Shown here piece after piece: positions 18,587 to 30,053 of a DNA stretch of 64,000 nt; the stretch's first letter is position 1; each line of letters begins with the position of its first letter. The position numbers were made by a program, and so were the translations under genes. Source of the DNA: Enterobacter cancerogenus (GTDB lineage: Bacteria; Pseudomonadota; Gammaproteobacteria; Enterobacterales; Enterobacteriaceae); the NCBI RefSeq assembly GCF_019047785.1, contig NZ_CP077290.1, positions 3,410,001 through 3,474,000 of the forward strand, written 5' to 3'. Below the pieces are notes generated by a model. That model had not been told where the DNA came from. It saw only the letters and a list, made by a program, of their open reading frames with translations, and did no database searches.

Positions 18587-19005
18587 AGCGTTATACACCT
18601 GACTTCCCAGAAATGATGCGCCTGTGCGAAACCAATTTCGCCCAGCTGCGCCGCCTGCTGCCGCGAAACGACGCACCCGGCGAAACGGTTAGCTATCAGG
18701 TGAGCAACGCGCAGTACCGGTTAACTATTACAGAATCAACGCGTTACACGACCCTGGTCGAGATAGAACAAACCGCGCCCACCATTAGCTACTGGAGCCT
18801 GCCGTCGATGTCGGTACGCCTCTATCATGACGCAATGGTCGCTGAAGTGTGTTCAAGCCAGCAGATCTTTCGCTTCAAAGCGCGGTATGATTATCCCAAT
18901 AAAAAGTTGCATCAACGCGACGAAAAGCATCAAATTAACCAGTTTTTAGCCGACTGGCTAAGATATTGTTTAGCACATGGAGCAATGGCGATTCCGGTTT
19001 GTTAG
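18583..19005 (+). CDS. yqiB: DUF1249 family protein YqiB
   Basis: This 140-residue cytoplasmic protein matches E. coli YqiB over its full length (start [19 protein letters not shown]). Its biochemical role is unknown. The ATG overlaps the nudF stop codon (ATGA), so I preferred this start to a longer in-frame one upstream. It sits inside the nudF-cpdA operon. Confidence 0.93.
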   Translation: MKRYTPDFPEMMRLCETNFAQLRRLLPRNDAPGETVSYQVSNAQYRLTITESTRYTTLVEIEQTAPTISYWSLPSMSVRLYHDAMVAEVCSSQQIFRFKARYDYPNKKLHQRDEKHQINQFLADWLRYCLAHGAMAIPVC

Positions 19006-19032
19006 CGTCATAAACCTACCTAAGGACACCAT

Positions 19033-19860
19033 TTGGAAAGCCTGTTGAACCTGACTGTTGCTGGTGGGGCGCCAGTCAGGATATTACAAATCACCGATAC
19101 TCACCTTTTTGCCGAAAAGCATGAGACTTTGCTGGGCGTGAATACCTGGGAGAGTTATCAGGCTGTATTAAGCGCGATTCATGCCGAAAACCGCCGCTGC
19201 GATTTGATTGTCGCAACGGGCGATCTGGCGCAGGATCAATCCTCCGCGGCCTATCAGCATTTTTCTGAAGGCATCGCGAGCTTCAGCGCACCTTGCGTCT
19301 GGTTGCCGGGCAATCACGACTTTCAGCCTGCCATGTACAGCTCGCTTCAGGAGGCGGGGATCTCCCCGGCGAAGTGTGTGTTCCTCGGCGAACAGTGGCA
19401 AGTTCTGCTGCTCGACAGTCAGGTGTTTGGCGTTCCTCACGGTGAACTGAGCGACTTTCAGCTCGACTGGCTGGAGAGCAAACTGGCCGCTGAGCCTGCG
19501 CGGCATACGCTGCTTTTGCTTCATCATCACCCTCTGCCTGCGGGCTGTAGCTGGCTTGATCAACACAGCCTGCGCAACTCGGCCGCGCTGGACAGAGTGC
19601 TGGTGAAATTCCCGCACGTGAAAAACCTGCTGTGCGGGCACATTCACCAGGAGCAGGATCTCGACTGGAACGGTCGCCGCCTGCTGGCTACCCCTTCGAC
19701 CTGCGTACAGTTCAAGCCGCACTGCGACAGCTTCACGCTGGATACCATCGCGCCGGGCTGGCGGTGGCTGGAACTGCATGCCGACGGCACCCTGACCACG
19801 GAAGTCTGCCGGTTGTCAGGTGCAGAATTTCGTCCCGATACCGCTTCAGAAGGCTATTGA
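19033..19860 (+). CDS. cpdA: 3',5'-cyclic AMP phosphodiesterase CpdA
   Basis: CpdA hydrolyses cAMP to AMP and so tunes CRP signalling. The 275-residue metallophosphoesterase has the class III motifs in order: DTH (D22, H24), GDLAQD (D64), GNHD (94-96), HHHP and GHIHQ. Translation begins at TTG (19033), preceded by TAAGGA at 19020-19025. No suitable ATG exists nearby and the TTG start reproduces the family N-terminus MESLL. Its TGA overlaps the yqiA ATG. Confidence 0.96.
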   Translation: MESLLNLTVAGGAPVRILQITDTHLFAEKHETLLGVNTWESYQAVLSAIHAENRRCDLIVATGDLAQDQSSAAYQHFSEGIASFSAPCVWLPGNHDFQPAMYSSLQEAGISPAKCVFLGEQWQVLLLDSQVFGVPHGELSDFQLDWLESKLAAEPARHTLLLLHHHPLPAGCSWLDQHSLRNSAALDRVLVKFPHVKNLLCGHIHQEQDLDWNGRRLLATPSTCVQFKPHCDSFTLDTIAPGWRWLELHADGTLTTEVCRLSGAEFRPDTASEGY

Positions 19861-20441
19861 TGTCGACGCTTCTCTATTTACACGGATTCAACAGCTCCCC
19901 GCGCTCTGCAAAAGCGACGCTGTTTCGCCAGTGGCTGAGCGAGCATCATCCGCACGTTGAGATGATCGTCCCCCAGCTGCCGCCCTATCCGGCAGACGCG
20001 GCGGAGATGCTGGAATCCATTGTGCTGGAACATGGCGGAGAGTCGCTTGGCATTGTGGGATCGTCGCTCGGCGGATATTACGCCACCTGGCTGTCGCAAG
20101 CGTTTATGGTGCCCGCCGTGGTGGTTAACCCGGCGGTACGCCCGTTTGAGCTGCTGAGGGACTTTCTCGGGCAAAACGAGAACCCCTACACCGGACAACA
20201 ATATGTGCTAGAGTCACGCCATATTTACGACCTCAAAGTCATGCAGGTAGACCCGCTGGAAGCGCCCGATCTCATCTGGCTGCTGCAGCAGACGGGTGAT
20301 GAAGTGCTGGATTACCGCCAGGCAGTGGCGTATTACGCATCCTGCCGCCAAACTGTAGAAGAGGGCGGAAATCATGCTTTCACGGGCTTTGAGGATCATT
20401 TCACCCAGATTGTCGATTTTCTTGGACTGCAAAGCCTCTGA
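19860..20441 (+). CDS. yqiA: esterase YqiA
   Basis: YqiA is a small alpha/beta-hydrolase with esterase activity towards short acyl esters in vitro; the natural substrate is not known. The 193 residues match E. coli in length. The oxyanion region LYLHGFNSS, the nucleophile elbow GSSLG (S69) and the late GGNHAF histidine are present. The ATG overlaps the cpdA stop (TGATG), indicating coupling, and parE follows 28 bases later. Confidence 0.95.
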   Translation: MSTLLYLHGFNSSPRSAKATLFRQWLSEHHPHVEMIVPQLPPYPADAAEMLESIVLEHGGESLGIVGSSLGGYYATWLSQAFMVPAVVVNPAVRPFELLRDFLGQNENPYTGQQYVLESRHIYDLKVMQVDPLEAPDLIWLLQQTGDEVLDYRQAVAYYASCRQTVEEGGNHAFTGFEDHFTQIVDFLGLQSL

Positions 20442-20466
20442 CAATCAATGCGAATTGCTAGTTTAA

Positions 20467-22362
<1,896 letters not shown>

Positions 22363-22370
22363 TGCACTGA

Positions 22371-22395
22371 CCCTCAGCCTCCACGAGGCTGAGGG
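22371..22395. terminator. hairpin between convergent parE and usher genes
   Basis: A ten-pair perfect stem, CCCTCAGCCT with AGGCTGAGGG, and a five-base loop begins 8 bases after the parE stop. No T-run follows on either strand, so it is a weak terminator or a 3'-end protecting structure. Confidence 0.6.
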
Positions 22396-22430
22396 ATCTC
22401 CGGCTACCTGGGCGTTGCGCCGTTATCCCG

Positions 22431-24554
22431 TCAGCGAACCTCTGTTTTTTCCGGTTTCAAAAAGCGCAGATTCACAATCGCGCCATCGGTGGGCACGGTC
22501 TCCAGCTCATTCACATCCATATCGGTTCCTTCTGGCAGGCTGAAGCTGTCCACCGTGATGCGGTTTACGCGCCAGGGCGTGAGGTAACTCACCAGCAGAT
22601 CGCCATTTGTGTTGGTGGTTGAACCGAACTGGTTATAAAACCCAATCTTCGCCGAACCAGGCACCTGAACCAATGCCGCAGTACTTCCCAGCGTCTGGCC
22701 CAGGACAACACCCTCCTGATATACCAGCACGCTGCCGCTGACGTCGCCATGATAATCACGTTGCGTGCCGCTGCGGGTCATACTGACGTTCAGTTCGCCG
22801 CTGTTGTACTGATAGCCGATACTGCTTTTCAGAGCATCGTTCCCGTGTTCGCTATGCTCCGCCGTCACGTCATAACGCAGGCTATAATCGTCCAGTGCCG
22901 AGCCATTAATGTTGAGTCCATGGGTATTCTTATTTCGGCTGGCGAGGTCGGAAACCAGTGCCACATTGGTAAAATGGCTTCCAGTGCTGAAGGGGATGCT
23001 GATGTTAATCCCCAGCGTCGATTCCGGGGCAGAGTCGCCGTAGCGGTCATAGCTGCCATACAGCGACAAATCGACGTCCTGCCAGCTGGCGTCCAGGCTC
23101 AGGGTGAGGCTGTTGCTACCCGCTGCGCGAGTGCGTGATTTCAGCCAGCGCCAGGAGAGGCTGAGACTTGAGTTTTCGTCGAAGTTTTGCGTCAGCTCAA
23201 CCTGGCTTTCAAGGGTACGCTGGGTGGTGTCATCATCCAGACCCCAGGCCAGCACCGAGGCGCGGTTTAACCGCTCCTCAAGCGAACGATACTGGCTACC
23301 GCGCGGGTACCACTGAAGTTGGGCGTTAAGGCTGGTTTCGGTTTGAAAAAATGTTTTTGCATAACGCATTCGCCCGACGCTGCCGCTGAGCGCTTTACCC
23401 TGCTGGCTGTAATGGGCGTTACGCACATCGGCAGACAACGCTCCCCATTTGCCCATATTGCCGCCCAATCCCACAACATGGCTGACGTAATTCTCGCCCT
23501 GCTGTACGCCGCCAAATACGGTGGCGCGCGGGGCGACGCCCCAGGAGAGCGTGCTCTGCCAGAAACGATCTTTCTCCAGTTCCACGCCGTGAAAGGGCTT
23601 ATAACGCCCGGCGACCAGCTCGTAGCTGAACATTTTATACTGCACCAGATTGGGCATGATCGAGTACGGAATGAACCGGGTACGCTCGCTCCCGTCGCTC
23701 TCCTGAATCGTCAGCTCAAGATTGCCCTGCGAATCTGGCGGGTAAAAATCACGGATAACAAACGGCCCCGGTGGGACGTGGATGCGATAGACGCGCTCGC
23801 CGTTCTGACGAAGGGTAACTTCCGCTTCGCTGCGCGCATAGCCGTTAATCAGCGGTGAATAGGGCCGCCAGCTATCCGGGAACATCGCCTCATCGCTGGC
23901 AAGGGACACCCCCCGATAGGACATACTGTCGAACAGGTTCGATGAGGTGTAACCGTCGCCAAGATTAAGCCGGGATCGCATAGACGTGATGCTGCGCCAG
24001 ACAGAAGCTGAATTACTGTAAGAGCCGTGCTGGCGGTCTGCCTCTCGCCAGAATGTATTCTGGTAGCGCATGCGCCATGGCCCGACGTTAAGGCCGTTTT
24101 CCAGCGCGAGCGTTGCATCGGTGCCCGGCGTATCCCAACGGTACTGCGCGCGTTGGTTATTGACGTCCAGCCGGTAGTTAACAAACAGGGCATTGATTCC
24201 ATCATCCCAGCGGCTGGTACTGACCCCGTTTTGTTGCGGATTAAACGCCTCCTGGGGAAATAAAAGCGTGAGCAGGTTGGCATCCGGACGATACCAGAAC
24301 TGGAGATCGAAGGCGTTCGCCGAGTCGGCGCTCAGACACGCCCTGGTATCCCAGTGAAGCTTATCAAGTACGGTGGATTTTACGCCCCACTCTTCAAGCA
24401 GAGGACGCGTCAGGCAGGGTTTATCGGATTGAAAATCAAGAAAGATTGAGCCTTTATAGTCGTTGTTAAGAATCACCCATGTCTTTTCATTTGCAGACGC
24501 AGCGTTTGCTGTCAGTAACAGCACCAACACTCGGATTGCATGGTGGATCTGCAT
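22431..24554 (-). CDS. orphan fimbrial usher lacking its C-terminal domain
   Basis: This 707-residue PapC/FimD-family usher has a signal peptide (about 1-21, ASA), the N-terminal domain, barrel, and the plug-region signature VPPGPFVIRDF. It stops at VPTDGAIVNLRFLKPEKTEVR, exactly where ushers normally enter their C-terminal periplasmic domain. About 90-100 residues, including the final cysteine-bearing part, are missing. There is no chaperone, pilin or adhesin gene beside it, and the ATG has no good ribosome site. It is probably a degraded remnant rather than a working usher, although a reading frame of this length argues that the loss is recent. It is only distantly similar to the intact usher at 9090-11531. 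Confidence 0.85.
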   Translation of the reverse strand: MQIHHAIRVLVLLLTANAASANEKTWVILNNDYKGSIFLDFQSDKPCLTRPLLEEWGVKSTVLDKLHWDTRACLSADSANAFDLQFWYRPDANLLTLLFPQEAFNPQQNGVSTSRWDDGINALFVNYRLDVNNQRAQYRWDTPGTDATLALENGLNVGPWRMRYQNTFWREADRQHGSYSNSASVWRSITSMRSRLNLGDGYTSSNLFDSMSYRGVSLASDEAMFPDSWRPYSPLINGYARSEAEVTLRQNGERVYRIHVPPGPFVIRDFYPPDSQGNLELTIQESDGSERTRFIPYSIMPNLVQYKMFSYELVAGRYKPFHGVELEKDRFWQSTLSWGVAPRATVFGGVQQGENYVSHVVGLGGNMGKWGALSADVRNAHYSQQGKALSGSVGRMRYAKTFFQTETSLNAQLQWYPRGSQYRSLEERLNRASVLAWGLDDDTTQRTLESQVELTQNFDENSSLSLSWRWLKSRTRAAGSNSLTLSLDASWQDVDLSLYGSYDRYGDSAPESTLGINISIPFSTGSHFTNVALVSDLASRNKNTHGLNINGSALDDYSLRYDVTAEHSEHGNDALKSSIGYQYNSGELNVSMTRSGTQRDYHGDVSGSVLVYQEGVVLGQTLGSTAALVQVPGSAKIGFYNQFGSTTNTNGDLLVSYLTPWRVNRITVDSFSLPEGTDMDVNELETVPTDGAIVNLRFLKPEKTEVR

Positions 24555-24567
24555 TTTGCGTCAATCT

Positions 24568-24591
24568 CGTGGGCAGCGTTTGCTGCCCACG
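24568..24591 (-). terminator. hairpin downstream of the DUF1090 gene
   Basis: A ten-pair perfect stem, CGTGGGCAGC with GCTGCCCACG, and a four-base loop lie between the DUF1090 stop and the usher ATG. No T-run follows, so termination would be partial. Confidence 0.55.
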
Positions 24592-24608
24592 ATTAAGCTC
24601 GCGATGGC

Positions 24609-25043
24609 TTATTTATTGAGGGCTGCCAGCTCAGCGCGAGCCTGGTTCAGCTCCTGCTGGATTTCACGCAGATCCGCCTGCTTTTCGGCCAGTTTTTTCT
24701 GGTACTTGGCGATCTTCTTGGCATTGCCCTTCGCTTTAGCTTCTGCCAGATCGGCCTGAACTTCAGCGATGTCGCCACGTTTTTCAGCCAGTTTTTTCTC
24801 CAGCTTGCGCACGTCTTTCTGGGCATCAGCCAGAACGCTTGCGTTAGTACAGTGGGCTTTAACTTCTGCCAGGGCTTTTTTCAGGCCATTCACTTTGTAG
24901 GTATTGCCATACTGCTGGGCAATTTTGATCTCTTTTTCCAGCGCTGCGCTTTTAGCTGCACAGCTTTCAGCGGCGTGTGCTGATGCTGTAGCGAACATAC
25001 CCACAGCGGCAACGACAGACAGAACGGAAACTAATTTCTTCAT
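24609..25043 (-). CDS. DUF1090 periplasmic coiled-coil protein (YqjC-like)
   Basis: This 144-residue protein has a signal peptide (about 1-24, ending AHAA). The DUF1090 core follows: a short helix with a cysteine pair (ESCAAKS and AHCTN), then a long charged coiled coil (about 70-144) full of Lys, Glu, Ala and Gln. It resembles E. coli YqjC, which has no known function, but is longer and in a different chromosomal place. The ATG at 25043 has AAGGAG upstream; a longer in-frame start lacks a ribosome site. It lies 126 bases downstream of the hybrid kinase gene, in the same direction. Confidence 0.85.
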   Translation of the reverse strand: MKKLVSVLSVVAAVGMFATASAHAAESCAAKSAALEKEIKIAQQYGNTYKVNGLKKALAEVKAHCTNASVLADAQKDVRKLEKKLAEKRGDIAEVQADLAEAKAKGNAKKIAKYQKKLAEKQADLREIQQELNQARAELAALNK

Positions 25044-25169
25044 GGTCTTTCTCCTTTGTTGATGTATTGCCTGAGCAGATGCTCCGGCAATCTCCTGTGA
25101 ACAAAAGAGTACTGCAACGCGGATAGCCAAAACGATGCAGACGCGTCCTCAACGCATGTAGGACGTGGA

Positions 25170-28100
25170 TTAAGGTTGTCGTCCTGAATCGTGCCAACGC
25201 TGTAACGCGGCGCGTAGCTGCGCAAGTTCAGCTAACAGCTGGTGGATCCCGTCGTGGTCCGGGGTGGCTTCCTGTGCTTCACAGCGGGCTATCAATGCGG
25301 GCACGCCCAGTAACGCCAGTCCGCCGCGCAGTTTGTGCAGCGTCTCACGCAGTGAGGTTTCTGGCGCGGCGAGCCAGGCGCGCAAGTGGGCAAGGGATTC
25401 ATCAATGACCGACATCTGGAGCGAAAGAAACAGGGGCAGATTATCCCCTTCCAGCAGCTCGGGCGGCAGGTTACACGCCAATGCGTCTTGCGGCTCCTCG
25501 GCGACCGGGACAGATCCCTTCAGGGGAGCCAGCAGTTCTGCCAGCATAGTGAGCGTGACCGGCTTGAACAGACAGTCGCGCATGCCTGCTTCTCTTGCCA
25601 TCTCACGGACAACTTCCCGTGCGTCTGCGGTCGCGCCAAAGACCGCAATGTCGGGGTAGTGCGCACGGATGAACTGCGCCAGTTCGAACCCGCTCATGCC
25701 GGGCATATTGCAATCGGTGATCACCGCATCAGGTTGCGCCTGCTTTAGCGTTTCCAGCGCAGAGGCTGAGCTGTCTGCGCCGATCGCGCGGTGGCCGAGC
25801 CAGCTCAGCTGCTGGCTTAATACCATTCTGCCCACGGGATTATCATCGACAATCAAAACGCGCAGAGAGGGGCGGGAAAGTGGCGACGCGGGCTGTATAT
25901 CAGGAGCATCCTGGCGTTCTGCCATTACCGGCAGCTTAAGGGAGACCGTGACCGTCGTTCCATGTCCAGGCTCGCTGTGGATCGCTAAACTCCCGCCCAT
26001 CATCATTGTTAACGTGCGGCAGATATACAGGCCCAGCCCGCTCCCCTGTGCGACGTTACGGGTGTTTCCCTGAGCGAAGGGCTGGAATAACCGCTGCCGG
26101 GTGGCCTCGTCGATACCTTCGCCGGTATCGACGACCGTGATACGCAACAGCAGATAGCCCTCGTCACGTCCCTCGAGCTGCACGCTCAGCGTTATCTGCC
26201 CGCGTTCGGTGAATTTGATCGCGTTTCCGACGATATTAACCAAAATCTGCCTGAAACGGCTGCGATCGACCAGCACGTCCTCCTGCAGTTCGGCATCACG
26301 TTCCAGCACGAAGGCCAGCCCTTTTTGCGCCGCCATGCCTTCGAACAACATCGCGGGCTCCTCGATCAGCTTGCGCAGCGAGGCCCGCTCGGGGCGAAGC
26401 ACCAGGCGGCCAGATTCAATACGCGACACATCAAGTATGTTGCCAATCAACTGCAGCAGGGCCTGGGCTGCATCCCACGCCACCTGCACCGACTGGCGGT
26501 TTTGCTGGGTATCGCCAGGGCGTTTCATGACGAGTTCCAGCATCCCCATGATTGCGCCGATCGGCGTGCGTATCTCGTGGCTCATGGTGGTCAGAAACAC
26601 GCTCTTCGCACGGCTGGCGCGATGGGCACGATTTCTGGAGTGTCGCTGGGCCGACATGATCTTCAGCATTCGCTGCTGAGCGCGCCGATGGCGGCGATAA
26701 CCCCAGGCGGCGGCGAGGCAGAGGAGAACCATGATAGCCAGTCCGACGGTCAATACCGTGCTCAGCGCTACCTGTTTTGGCCCGGTCGACGTGAAGCTGT
26801 TACCGGCATTTCCGCCACGGGTCAGGGCATGGAGGTCCTCCGGCGGAATATTAATGAGCGCTTTATTGAGAATGGTAATTAAAGGCCAGGACTGACGGGA
26901 CGCCCCGAATGAGAATCGCATCGGGTCGATGTCGATACTTCCCAGAATACGGAGCGCGGCATACTCTTTATTCGCCAGAAGCGTATTGGCGACGATCAGC
27001 GGCATGGCCATCATCTTGTCGTGGCTGTGAACGATGCGGTTGAGCCCCTGTCTCCAGGTGTCGACTTTTTCCGTTTGGTCCCCGCTCTGCTTACGTAACC
27101 ACTCTTCTGGCGACTGCCCATCCAGGCTGAGCACGCCAGGACTCACCGCGCCCGGAACAGAATGCGCTTGCCCGACCATCACCCAGGAGTTATAGAGCCA
27201 GGTACGGGTGGTCAGTAAATCAGTGCGCCAGATGTCCCCCTGCGTCACGCCTGCAACCAAATCCGATTTTCCCGCTTTCACCGACGCCAGGGCCGCCCTT
27301 TGAGTAGGAAAACGCTGGATGACAAAGGTAAACCCGGTGCGCAGCTGCAATGCGGTCAGGACATCGGCGATGATGCCACGCATCTGACCACCGTCATCAA
27401 AAAAGGCGATCGGTGGGTTATCCTCGGCCACGGCCACCCATATGCGTTTGTGCTCATCAATCCATTTATTTTCCAGCGAGGTAAAGACCGGTTTCTGCTC
27501 GCTCAGTGAAAGCGGGATGCCGCCATTCCACCGACGGTGTATCTCTACGCTTGCACTTTCCGGCAACGCGGCCAGAAAGTTATTCAGCACCCTTACCCAC
27601 ATGTGCATCTTTGGCATTGCCGCAAAGGAAAATCCTGACACGGGAAAGGGGGTGTCGAGGGGGCGTATGAGTAAGTTGCTGATGTTGGACTGGTTCACCA
27701 GATAGCGGGCGGTAACGCCATCGCAAAAGAAAAGGTCGATTTTTCGAAACGCGAGTGCTTCCAGCGCGTGGCGCGGTGAGTAGAAGGGGACGATCTCCGC
27801 GTTCGGGTAACGCTGCAGGACGCGTTGAGGATCGTAGCCCGGCGCGATGGCAATCTTTCTGACCGCATCATCCTGTGTGGCTTCGTTATTGACCACTTCA
27901 ACGGCAGCATTTGGGCTGTAGGGATGGCTCAGTATCAGCCCCTGATTTTGCTGGTTATCGCTGGCCTGCGCGATGAAATCTGCTTCCCCTGCGCGTAACG
28001 CCTCCAGCGCAGCGTCATAGTTTGGGTAGCGAATAACGTCTATTTCGACGCCAAGATTGTCGGCCGCCAGGCCGAGGAAATCGGCATTGATGCCACCGTA

Positions 28101-28322
28101 ATCGTTCAGGCCGGTGGTAATGTCATAGGGCGGCGACATCGGCAACCAGACGGCCAGGCGGATTTTGCGGTGTTCACGCAGCCAGCGCCATTGGCTTGCA
28201 CTGAGTCCCGGGTCGGCAATCGTCTCCATGCTTCGGGAGAGAAGCTTAAGGGGTTCCTGCGCTGTCGCACCTTGTGCCATAAAAGCGACGAGTAACAGCA
28301 GCAGTCCGCTAAGTATTCTCAT
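25170..28322 (-). CDS. BvgS/EvgS-type unorthodox hybrid sensor histidine kinase
   Basis: This 1050-residue inner-membrane sensor kinase has the full phosphorelay layout: signal peptide (about 1-22), two periplasmic Venus-flytrap (SBP_bac_3) domains (about 50-270 and 285-510), one transmembrane segment (about 519-540), HisKA with H582 in TTMSHEIRTP, an ATPase with N696/N700 and DTGEG (732), a receiver with D870 (ITDCNMPGMSG), and an HPt domain with H996 (LHKLRGG). There is no PAS domain between membrane and kinase, unlike BvgS. The ATG at 28322 (MRILSGLLLLL) gives a clean signal peptide and overlaps the response-regulator gene by 14 bases; an upstream GTG start would not. Ligand and targets are unknown. 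EvgS in E. coli senses acid and alkali-metal conditions, but ligand cannot be inferred from that. Confidence 0.92.
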   Translation of the reverse strand: MRILSGLLLLLVAFMAQGATAQEPLKLLSRSMETIADPGLSASQWRWLREHRKIRLAVWLPMSPPYDITTGLNDYGGINADFLGLAADNLGVEIDVIRYPNYDAALEALRAGEADFIAQASDNQQNQGLILSHPYSPNAAVEVVNNEATQDDAVRKIAIAPGYDPQRVLQRYPNAEIVPFYSPRHALEALAFRKIDLFFCDGVTARYLVNQSNISNLLIRPLDTPFPVSGFSFAAMPKMHMWVRVLNNFLAALPESASVEIHRRWNGGIPLSLSEQKPVFTSLENKWIDEHKRIWVAVAEDNPPIAFFDDGGQMRGIIADVLTALQLRTGFTFVIQRFPTQRAALASVKAGKSDLVAGVTQGDIWRTDLLTTRTWLYNSWVMVGQAHSVPGAVSPGVLSLDGQSPEEWLRKQSGDQTEKVDTWRQGLNRIVHSHDKMMAMPLIVANTLLANKEYAALRILGSIDIDPMRFSFGASRQSWPLITILNKALINIPPEDLHALTRGGNAGNSFTSTGPKQVALSTVLTVGLAIMVLLCLAAAWGYRRHRRAQQRMLKIMSAQRHSRNRAHRASRAKSVFLTTMSHEIRTPIGAIMGMLELVMKRPGDTQQNRQSVQVAWDAAQALLQLIGNILDVSRIESGRLVLRPERASLRKLIEEPAMLFEGMAAQKGLAFVLERDAELQEDVLVDRSRFRQILVNIVGNAIKFTERGQITLSVQLEGRDEGYLLLRITVVDTGEGIDEATRQRLFQPFAQGNTRNVAQGSGLGLYICRTLTMMMGGSLAIHSEPGHGTTVTVSLKLPVMAERQDAPDIQPASPLSRPSLRVLIVDDNPVGRMVLSQQLSWLGHRAIGADSSASALETLKQAQPDAVITDCNMPGMSGFELAQFIRAHYPDIAVFGATADAREVVREMAREAGMRDCLFKPVTLTMLAELLAPLKGSVPVAEEPQDALACNLPPELLEGDNLPLFLSLQMSVIDESLAHLRAWLAAPETSLRETLHKLRGGLALLGVPALIARCEAQEATPDHDGIHQLLAELAQLRAALQRWHDSGRQP

Positions 28323-28944
28323 TATCAGACTCTCTGAAGACAAGCGAGATAAGCTGGTTGAGATCGTCGCAGCCACATTTTTGCAGCATCCGGGTTTTAT
28401 AGGTGCTAATGGTTTTATTGCTGAGCATCAGGAGATCGGCAATCTCTTTGTTACTCTTGCCCTGTTTCAGATAATTGAGAACGGCAATTTCGCGATCCGA
28501 GAAGCGACTTGATAGTGATTCAGACGCATCGTTTTTTTCATTGACGCTGGCGGCTTTGAACAGCGTCCCTTCGGGAAAACATTGGTAACCCGCCATAATG
28601 AGCCGGCACAGTGGCTCAACGTTTTCCAGCGGCATATTTTTATTGATAAACCCCTGCGCCCCGGCGTGGAGCGTTCTCAGCGCATATATACCTGCTGACT
28701 GGCTGGTAAAGACCAGAATGTTAAGTTCCGGGAGGTGTTGTTTAATTCGGGGTAACAGGTCGAGGCCATCGGCGTGCTTAAGTTCGAGATCCAGGATTAA
28801 TAAGTCCGGGCGCTGCTGATGCAGTTGGGACAGCAGGTTCTCACCCGTAGAGGTACTGACGGTCATATCTCCGTGCTTTTCCAGAAGTACTTTTAATGCA
28901 AAGCAGATTGCTGGATGATCGTCTACAAGCAAAATCGAAATCAT
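28309..28944 (-). CDS. EvgA/BvgA-type response regulator (NarL/FixJ family)
   Basis: This 211-residue transcription factor has a receiver domain (1-120; D8/D9 and phospho-acceptor D52 in LILDLEL) and a C-terminal LuxR-type helix-turn-helix (about 140-205), with the recognition region SNKTISTYKTRM very close to that of EvgA. It is the evident partner of the hybrid kinase, whose start codon overlaps its 3' end by 14 bases. Target genes cannot be read directly; the tandem repeats upstream suggest autoregulation. BvgA/EvgA-type regulators often control surface structures or stress genes. Confidence 0.92.
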   Translation of the reverse strand: MISILLVDDHPAICFALKVLLEKHGDMTVSTSTGENLLSQLHQQRPDLLILDLELKHADGLDLLPRIKQHLPELNILVFTSQSAGIYALRTLHAGAQGFINKNMPLENVEPLCRLIMAGYQCFPEGTLFKAASVNEKNDASESLSSRFSDREIAVLNYLKQGKSNKEIADLLMLSNKTISTYKTRMLQKCGCDDLNQLISLVFRESDNENT

Positions 28945-29170
28945 ACTACCCTTGTCCTTTTGGTGGCCTCACTGACTCCGTCGACCTGAGGGGCAATATA
29001 GTAATCAACAGCGGATAAGAACGATATAGTAAAAGGCTGGATTTAAGATTTTGGATTTAGGATTAAGGCAACTTTTACTATTTCAGCGCGGTTTATTCCG
29101 AATAAAGAATTAAATTAAAAGCCCTCTTTCGCGAGCTGCCGGGATAATTAAGATATTGCCTAATGAAATT
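28945..29170 (-). promoter_or_regulatory. upstream region of the response-regulator gene
   Basis: This AT-rich gap holds the probable promoter of the regulator-kinase operon. GGATTTAAGATT (29039-29050) and GGATTTAGGATT (29053-29064) are direct repeats with a 14-base period. ATATAGTAA occurs at 28996-29004 and 29024-29032. These are candidate binding or -10 elements; no single -35/-10 pair stands out. Confidence 0.45.
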
Positions 29171-29173
29171 GCA

Positions 29174-29202
29174 GGCCAGGTAAGGCGCAGCCGCCACCCG
29201 GC
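29174..29202. repeat. REP element
   Basis: A single REP-like unit with core GGTAAGGCGCAGCCGCCACC, ending CCGGC, lies just after the AraC-family gene stop on the minus strand. Confidence 0.75.
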
Positions 29203-29213
29203 AATAAAGCCGC

Positions 29214-30053
29214 TCATCGGTTCGCATGGTTCTTCCTGTACTGCAACGGCGTCTCGCCAATCCCTTTTTTAAACGCGCTGATAAACCAGGTGACGTCAGA
29301 AAACCCGACCCGTGTCGCTATCTCGCGCACGCTCGCATCGCTGTGCAATAAGCACTCGCAGGCCTTTCGCAGCCGGAGCGTATTCAGGTAGTCATGAATT
29401 TTCTCGCCGGTTTCGGCATGGAATTTTCGCGACACATAGCTGCGCGATTTCCCCAGTTCGTGCGCCAGCGCGTCGAGGCGAAATTTCTCCTGATAATGTT
29501 CATCCAGCCAGAACATCGCCTGGCTGGCGATCCCCTGGCTGTTGCCCGGTGCGCCGTCGTTATCGTCCGGCAGCATCGCGAACAGGCTGATGAGCAGCGA
29601 GGCAATGTTCTCGCTGTTCATCGGTGGCCGGTAACAGTTAAACAGATGCACGAGATGACCATGGCAATGCGCCAGGTCCGCTACCCACGCCTCTGCGCCG
29701 CGAAAGGAGAGCCTTTGCAGCCGCTGCCGGGCATGGGGAAAATCACGCAACACCTTCAGGACCGCATGCTGGTCGAGATGGATGATGGTGCGTCGATACA
29801 GGGCCTGCGCCTGCTCATCCACTCTCACCTTGTGCAGGGTGAAGGGAGGGAAGAAAAACAGCCGTCCGGGACGCATGGTGTAGTGGCGGTTATCGACGAT
29901 CACCACGCCAAACCCTTCTTCGACGTAGAGGATCTCCAGGCACTGATGCCAGTGATGGTAACGCACGGTATTGGCAAACAGACGGCTGAACGATCCCACC
30001 GCATCGTTCAGGGTAATCAACTCCAGATAATCGGCTGTCGGCGTGTCGCGCAT
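29214..30053 (-). CDS. AraC-family transcriptional regulator of the adjoining uronide operon
   Basis: This 279-residue regulator has an N-terminal cupin-type sensing domain (about 15-95, with HHWHQCLEILYV and the FFFPPFTLHKV strand). The C-terminal double helix-turn-helix (about 180-275) includes the signature VREIATRVGFSDVTWFISAFKK. It is transcribed divergently from the DUF2264 operon, which strongly suggests that it controls that operon in response to a sugar. It resembles RhaS-like regulators of carbohydrate uptake. The start has no clear ribosome site, so an alternative start cannot be excluded. Confidence 0.88.
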   Translation of the reverse strand: MRDTPTADYLELITLNDAVGSFSRLFANTVRYHHWHQCLEILYVEEGFGVVIVDNRHYTMRPGRLFFFPPFTLHKVRVDEQAQALYRRTIIHLDQHAVLKVLRDFPHARQRLQRLSFRGAEAWVADLAHCHGHLVHLFNCYRPPMNSENIASLLISLFAMLPDDNDGAPGNSQGIASQAMFWLDEHYQEKFRLDALAHELGKSRSYVSRKFHAETGEKIHDYLNTLRLRKACECLLHSDASVREIATRVGFSDVTWFISAFKKGIGETPLQYRKNHANR

